Source of the DNA: DATAVB01 sp036267955
GTDB lineage: Bacteria > Actinomycetota > Actinomycetes > Mycobacteriales > QHCD01
Assembly (NCBI GenBank): GCA_036267955.1
Contig: DATAVB010000076.1
Coordinates: 1 to 64,000 of the forward strand
Length of the DNA stretch: 64,000 bases
Direction: 5' to 3'
The notes beneath the pieces were generated by a model that ran no database searches, was not told the origin of the DNA, and saw nothing but the letters and a program-made list of their open reading frames with translations. Both the position numbers and the translations under genes were made by a program. Position 1 is the first letter of the stretch. Each line of letters begins with the position of its first letter. Below, one piece after another: positions 61,350 to 64,000 of this stretch.

Positions 61350-63175
61350 TTCTTCCCCGCCGCCGCGGTGGTGGTGTCCGCTGTGGACAGTGCGGCGATG
61401 AACGCCTCCTGCGGCACCTCGACCCGGCCGACCATCTTCATCCGTTTCTTGCCCTCTTTCTGCTTCTCCAACAGCTTTCTCTTACGCGTGATGTCGCCGC
61501 CGTAGCATTTCGCCAGCACGTCCTTGCGGATGGCGCGAATGCTTTCCCGGGCGATGATCCGCGACCCGATCGCCGCCTGGATCGGCACCTCGAACTGCTG
61601 CCGCGGGATCAACTCGCGCAGCTTCTGCGTCATCTGCACCCCATAGGCGTACGCCTTGTCCTTGTGCACGATCGCGCTGAACGCGTCCACGGTCTCGCCC
61701 TGCAGCAGGATGTCGACCTTCACCAGCTCCGCCATCACCTCACCGGACGCCTCGTAGTCCAGCGACGCATAGCCACGGGTACGGGATTTCAGCGCATCAA
61801 AGAAGTCGAAAATGATCTCTCCGAGCGGGAGGTCATAACGCAACTCGACCCGCGACTCGGACAGATAATCCATTCCCTGCAGGGATCCGCGCCGGGACTG
61901 GCACAGCTCCATGATGGCGCCGACATATTCGTTCGGCGCGATCAACATCGCCTTGACCACGGGCTCGTAGATCTCGGAAATCTTGCCGATCGGCCAGTCA
62001 CTCGGGTTGGTGACGATCTGCTCGCCGCGGTCCTCCAGCACCACGCGGTAAACCACGTTGGGCGCGGTGGAGATCAGGGTCAGGTCGAATTCGCGTTCCA
62101 ACCGTTCCCGGACGATCTCCATATGCAGCAGGCCGAGGAAGCCGCAGCGGTAGCCGAATCCCAGCGCAGTCGAGGTTTCCGGTTCGTAGACCAGTGCGGC
62201 GTCGTTGAGTCGCAGCCGGTCCAGCGCGTCGCGCAGCAGCGGGTATTCCGACCCGTCGACCGGATAGAGACCGGAATAGACCATCGGCTTCGGATCGCGG
62301 TAACCGCCGAGCGACTCGGCCGCCGGTTTGGCCGCGTCGGTGATGGTGTCGCCGACCCGGGATTGCCGGACGTCCTTGACCCCGGTGATGAGATAACCCA
62401 CCTCGCCGACCGACAGCACGCCGGTCGGTTTGGGCTCGGGCGAGATCACCCCGACCTCGAGCAGTTCGTGGGTGGTGCCGGTCGACATCATCGTGATCCG
62501 CTGCCGGGCGTCGATGTGCCCGTCGACGACCCGGATATACGTGATGACGCCGCGGTAGATGTCGTACACCGAGTCGAAGATCATCGCCCGCGGCGGCGCG
62601 GCGGCGTCCCCGGACGGGGCCGGCACGTCACGGACGATCTTGTCCAACAGTTCCCGGACGCCCTGGCCGGTCTTGGCGCTGACCCGCAGCACGTCGTCCG
62701 GCTCGCAGCCGATGATGTGCGCGATCTCGGCGGCGTACCGGTCCGGCTGCGCGGCCGGCAGGTCGATCTTGTTGAGCACCGGGATGATCGCGAGGTCGTT
62801 CTCCAGGGCCAGGTAGAGGTTGGCCAGGGTCTGCGCCTCGATGCCCTGCGCGGCATCGACCAGCAGCACCGCCCCCTCACAGGCGGCCAGGGACCGGGAC
62901 ACCTCGTAGGTGAAGTCGACATGCCCCGGGGTGTCGATCATGTCCAGGACGTGGCCGTCCCAGGGCAGCCGGACGTTCTGCGCCTTGATCGTGATGCCGC
63001 GCTCGCGCTCGATGTCCATCCGGTCGAGGTACTGCGCGCGCATGTTGCGGCTCTCGACGATCCCGGTGACCTCGAGCATCCGGTCGGCCAACGTCGACTT
63101 GCCGTGGTCGATGTGGGCGATGATGCAGAAGTTCCGGATCAGGGTCGGATCGGTGTGCTGCTGGGTCACTCGCAT
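61346..63175 (-). CDS. lepA: elongation factor 4 (LepA)
   Basis: Ribosomal back-translocase GTPase, 609 residues. G1 is AHIDHGKST, G3 DTPGHVDF, G4 NKID, and switch region RERGITIKAQNVRL. The C-terminal LepA-specific domain contains GYASLDYEASGE and the end has GKKRMKMVGRVEVPQEAF. ATG 63175 gives MRVTQQHTDPT; GTG 63169 is an alternative. The ribosome site is weak. The longer frame upstream only overlaps the next gene antisense. Confidence 0.96.
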   Translation of the reverse strand: MRVTQQHTDPTLIRNFCIIAHIDHGKSTLADRMLEVTGIVESRNMRAQYLDRMDIERERGITIKAQNVRLPWDGHVLDMIDTPGHVDFTYEVSRSLAACEGAVLLVDAAQGIEAQTLANLYLALENDLAIIPVLNKIDLPAAQPDRYAAEIAHIIGCEPDDVLRVSAKTGQGVRELLDKIVRDVPAPSGDAAAPPRAMIFDSVYDIYRGVITYIRVVDGHIDARQRITMMSTGTTHELLEVGVISPEPKPTGVLSVGEVGYLITGVKDVRQSRVGDTITDAAKPAAESLGGYRDPKPMVYSGLYPVDGSEYPLLRDALDRLRLNDAALVYEPETSTALGFGYRCGFLGLLHMEIVRERLEREFDLTLISTAPNVVYRVVLEDRGEQIVTNPSDWPIGKISEIYEPVVKAMLIAPNEYVGAIMELCQSRRGSLQGMDYLSESRVELRYDLPLGEIIFDFFDALKSRTRGYASLDYEASGEVMAELVKVDILLQGETVDAFSAIVHKDKAYAYGVQMTQKLRELIPRQQFEVPIQAAIGSRIIARESIRAIRKDVLAKCYGGDITRKRKLLEKQKEGKKRMKMVGRVEVPQEAFIAALSTADTTTAAAGKK

Positions 63176-63218
63176 CCACTTCGTTGGTTCGGGGTATCGC
63201 GCTCCATCGTCGCACGCC

Positions 63219-64000
63219 TCAGCCGGGCGTGAGGCCCGGCGTGAGGCCGGTGTGCTGGGCGGCGAAGGCGAGCATGTCGGCGAACTCCGCGGCCAGCATG
63301 GTGGCCGGCTTGCCGGCGCCGTGCCCGGTGGCGGTCTCGATGCGCAGGAGTACGGGAGCACTGGCGGCCTGATCGTGCTGCAGTTCGGCGCCGAACTTGT
63401 AGCTGTGGGCCGGCACCACCCGGTCGTCGTGGTCGCCGGTCAGGATCAGCGTCGCCGGATACCGGGTGCCCGCACGCAGCGCGTGCAGCGGCGAATAGGC
63501 ATGCAGGAAGGCGAAATCCTCGGCCACATCCGGGTCGCCCGCCTCCGGGATCCACGCCGCGCCGATGGTGAACCGGTGGAAGCGCAGCATGTCCAGCACC
63601 CCAACCATCGGCAGCGCCACCGCGGCCAGGTCCGGGCGCTGGGTCATGACGGCGCCGACGAGCAGGCCGCCGTTGCTGCGGCCGTGGATGGTCAGCTGCC
63701 CCGGCCCGGTGACCTCGTCGGCGACGAGGTGCTCGCCGACGGCGATGAAGTCGTCGAAGACGTTCTGTTTGCGGTCCCGCGTGCCGGCCTCGTGCCACTC
63801 CGTACCGAATTCGCCGCCACCGCGCAGGTTCGCCACGGCCAGCACGCCACCCGCGGCCAGCCAGGCCGGCCACGCCGCCTTGAACGTCGGCCGGCAGGGC
63901 GCGGCGTAGCCGCCGTACCCGTACAGCATGGTCGGCGCCGGACCGGTCACATCCGCGCGGCGCAGCAGGAAGTACGGCACCACCGTTCCGTCTTTGCTCA
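63219..64000 (-). CDS. prolyl oligopeptidase family serine peptidase (5' end off window)
   Basis: C-terminal part (about 260 residues) of an S9 prolyl endopeptidase. The catalytic domain shows TMLYGYGGYA, NLRGGGEFGTEWHEAG, nucleophile GRSNGGLLVGAV, Asp in GDHDDRVVPAHS and His in TGHGAGKPA. The N-terminal propeller is beyond the right edge. The tail LTPGLTPG results from a short DNA repeat. It is the second S9 peptidase in the window and diverges from oligopeptidase B at 27293. Confidence 0.9.
   Translation of the reverse strand, partial: SKDGTVVPYFLLRRADVTGPAPTMLYGYGGYAAPCRPTFKAAWPAWLAAGGVLAVANLRGGGEFGTEWHEAGTRDRKQNVFDDFIAVGEHLVADEVTGPGQLTIHGRSNGGLLVGAVMTQRPDLAAVALPMVGVLDMLRFHRFTIGAAWIPEAGDPDVAEDFAFLHAYSPLHALRAGTRYPATLILTGDHDDRVVPAHSYKFGAELQHDQAASAPVLLRIETATGHGAGKPATMLAAEFADMLAFAAQHTGLTPGLTPG

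Overview
This window is chromosomal DNA from a very GC-rich actinomycete. The evidence is the pervasive G/C third positions, frequent GTG starts, an HrcA/CIRCE heat-shock locus, a RecO-Era-YbeY-PhoH block, Tat-exported lipoproteins, ECF sigma factors of actinobacterial type and many leaderless-type promoters. The gene content and order would fit Micromonosporales or a nearby order, but the genus cannot be fixed from the sequence alone. No rRNA or tRNA gene, transposase, integrase, phage gene or CRISPR array was seen.

Most minus-strand housekeeping genes form the conserved actinobacterial order, read right to left: lepA (63175), proS (59083), hemW (50302), hrcA-dnaJ-rsmE (46293-43385), HIT protein and a methyltransferase (39477-37568), phoH-ybeY-corC-degenerate cytidine deaminase-era-recO (37429-30936), uppS (30248), glycyl-tRNA synthetase (20439), ppdK (16396) and dgt (2454). 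Accessory genes are inserted between these blocks.

Region by region. 1-4463: a partial ferredoxin-reductase-like flavoprotein, dgt, a MalY-type PLP lyase and a GntR/UTRA regulator. 4478-10650: a probable polysaccharide or uronate locus made of a Tat lipoprotein solute-binding protein, a family 8 polysaccharide lyase without a signal peptide, and a LarA-like nickel-pincer isomerase homologue, with a LacI-type operator upstream. 10653-12951: an ECF42-type sigma factor with two YCII/DGPF proteins and a matching candidate promoter. 12981-18510: a YdcF protein, ppdK and a DrrAB-like ABC exporter with 15-bp repeats upstream. 19060-23133: glycyl-tRNA synthetase and three paralogous single-pass membrane proteins. 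23288-29413: a flotillin/NfeD pair, a TAP-like hydrolase and oligopeptidase B. 29448-37429: uppS, a decayed vapBC pair, then recO to phoH. 37568-46832: methyltransferase/HIT, a sigma/anti-sigma pair, an FAD monooxygenase and the heat-shock genes. 47042-53193: a DesKR-like two-component system, hemW, an enoyl-CoA hydratase homologue, an anchored guanyl-specific ribonuclease and a quinone oxidoreductase. 53196-56677: an S15-type peptidase fused to an ABC ATPase, with its permease. 56688-64000: VanX-like dipeptidase, proS, VanY-like peptidase, flavin reductase, HAD phosphatase, lepA and a partial prolyl oligopeptidase.

The two least ordinary signals are (i) a set of dispersed, intergenic, GATC-ended long palindromes in several sequence families, including three copies with a conserved loop, one abutting a truncated vapB remnant, and (ii) the 884-residue fusion of an apparently extracytoplasmic serine peptidase to a cytoplasmic ABC ATPase. 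A recurrent TANNNT box 6-8 nt before start codons that lack a good Shine-Dalgarno sequence marks a set of likely leaderless genes.
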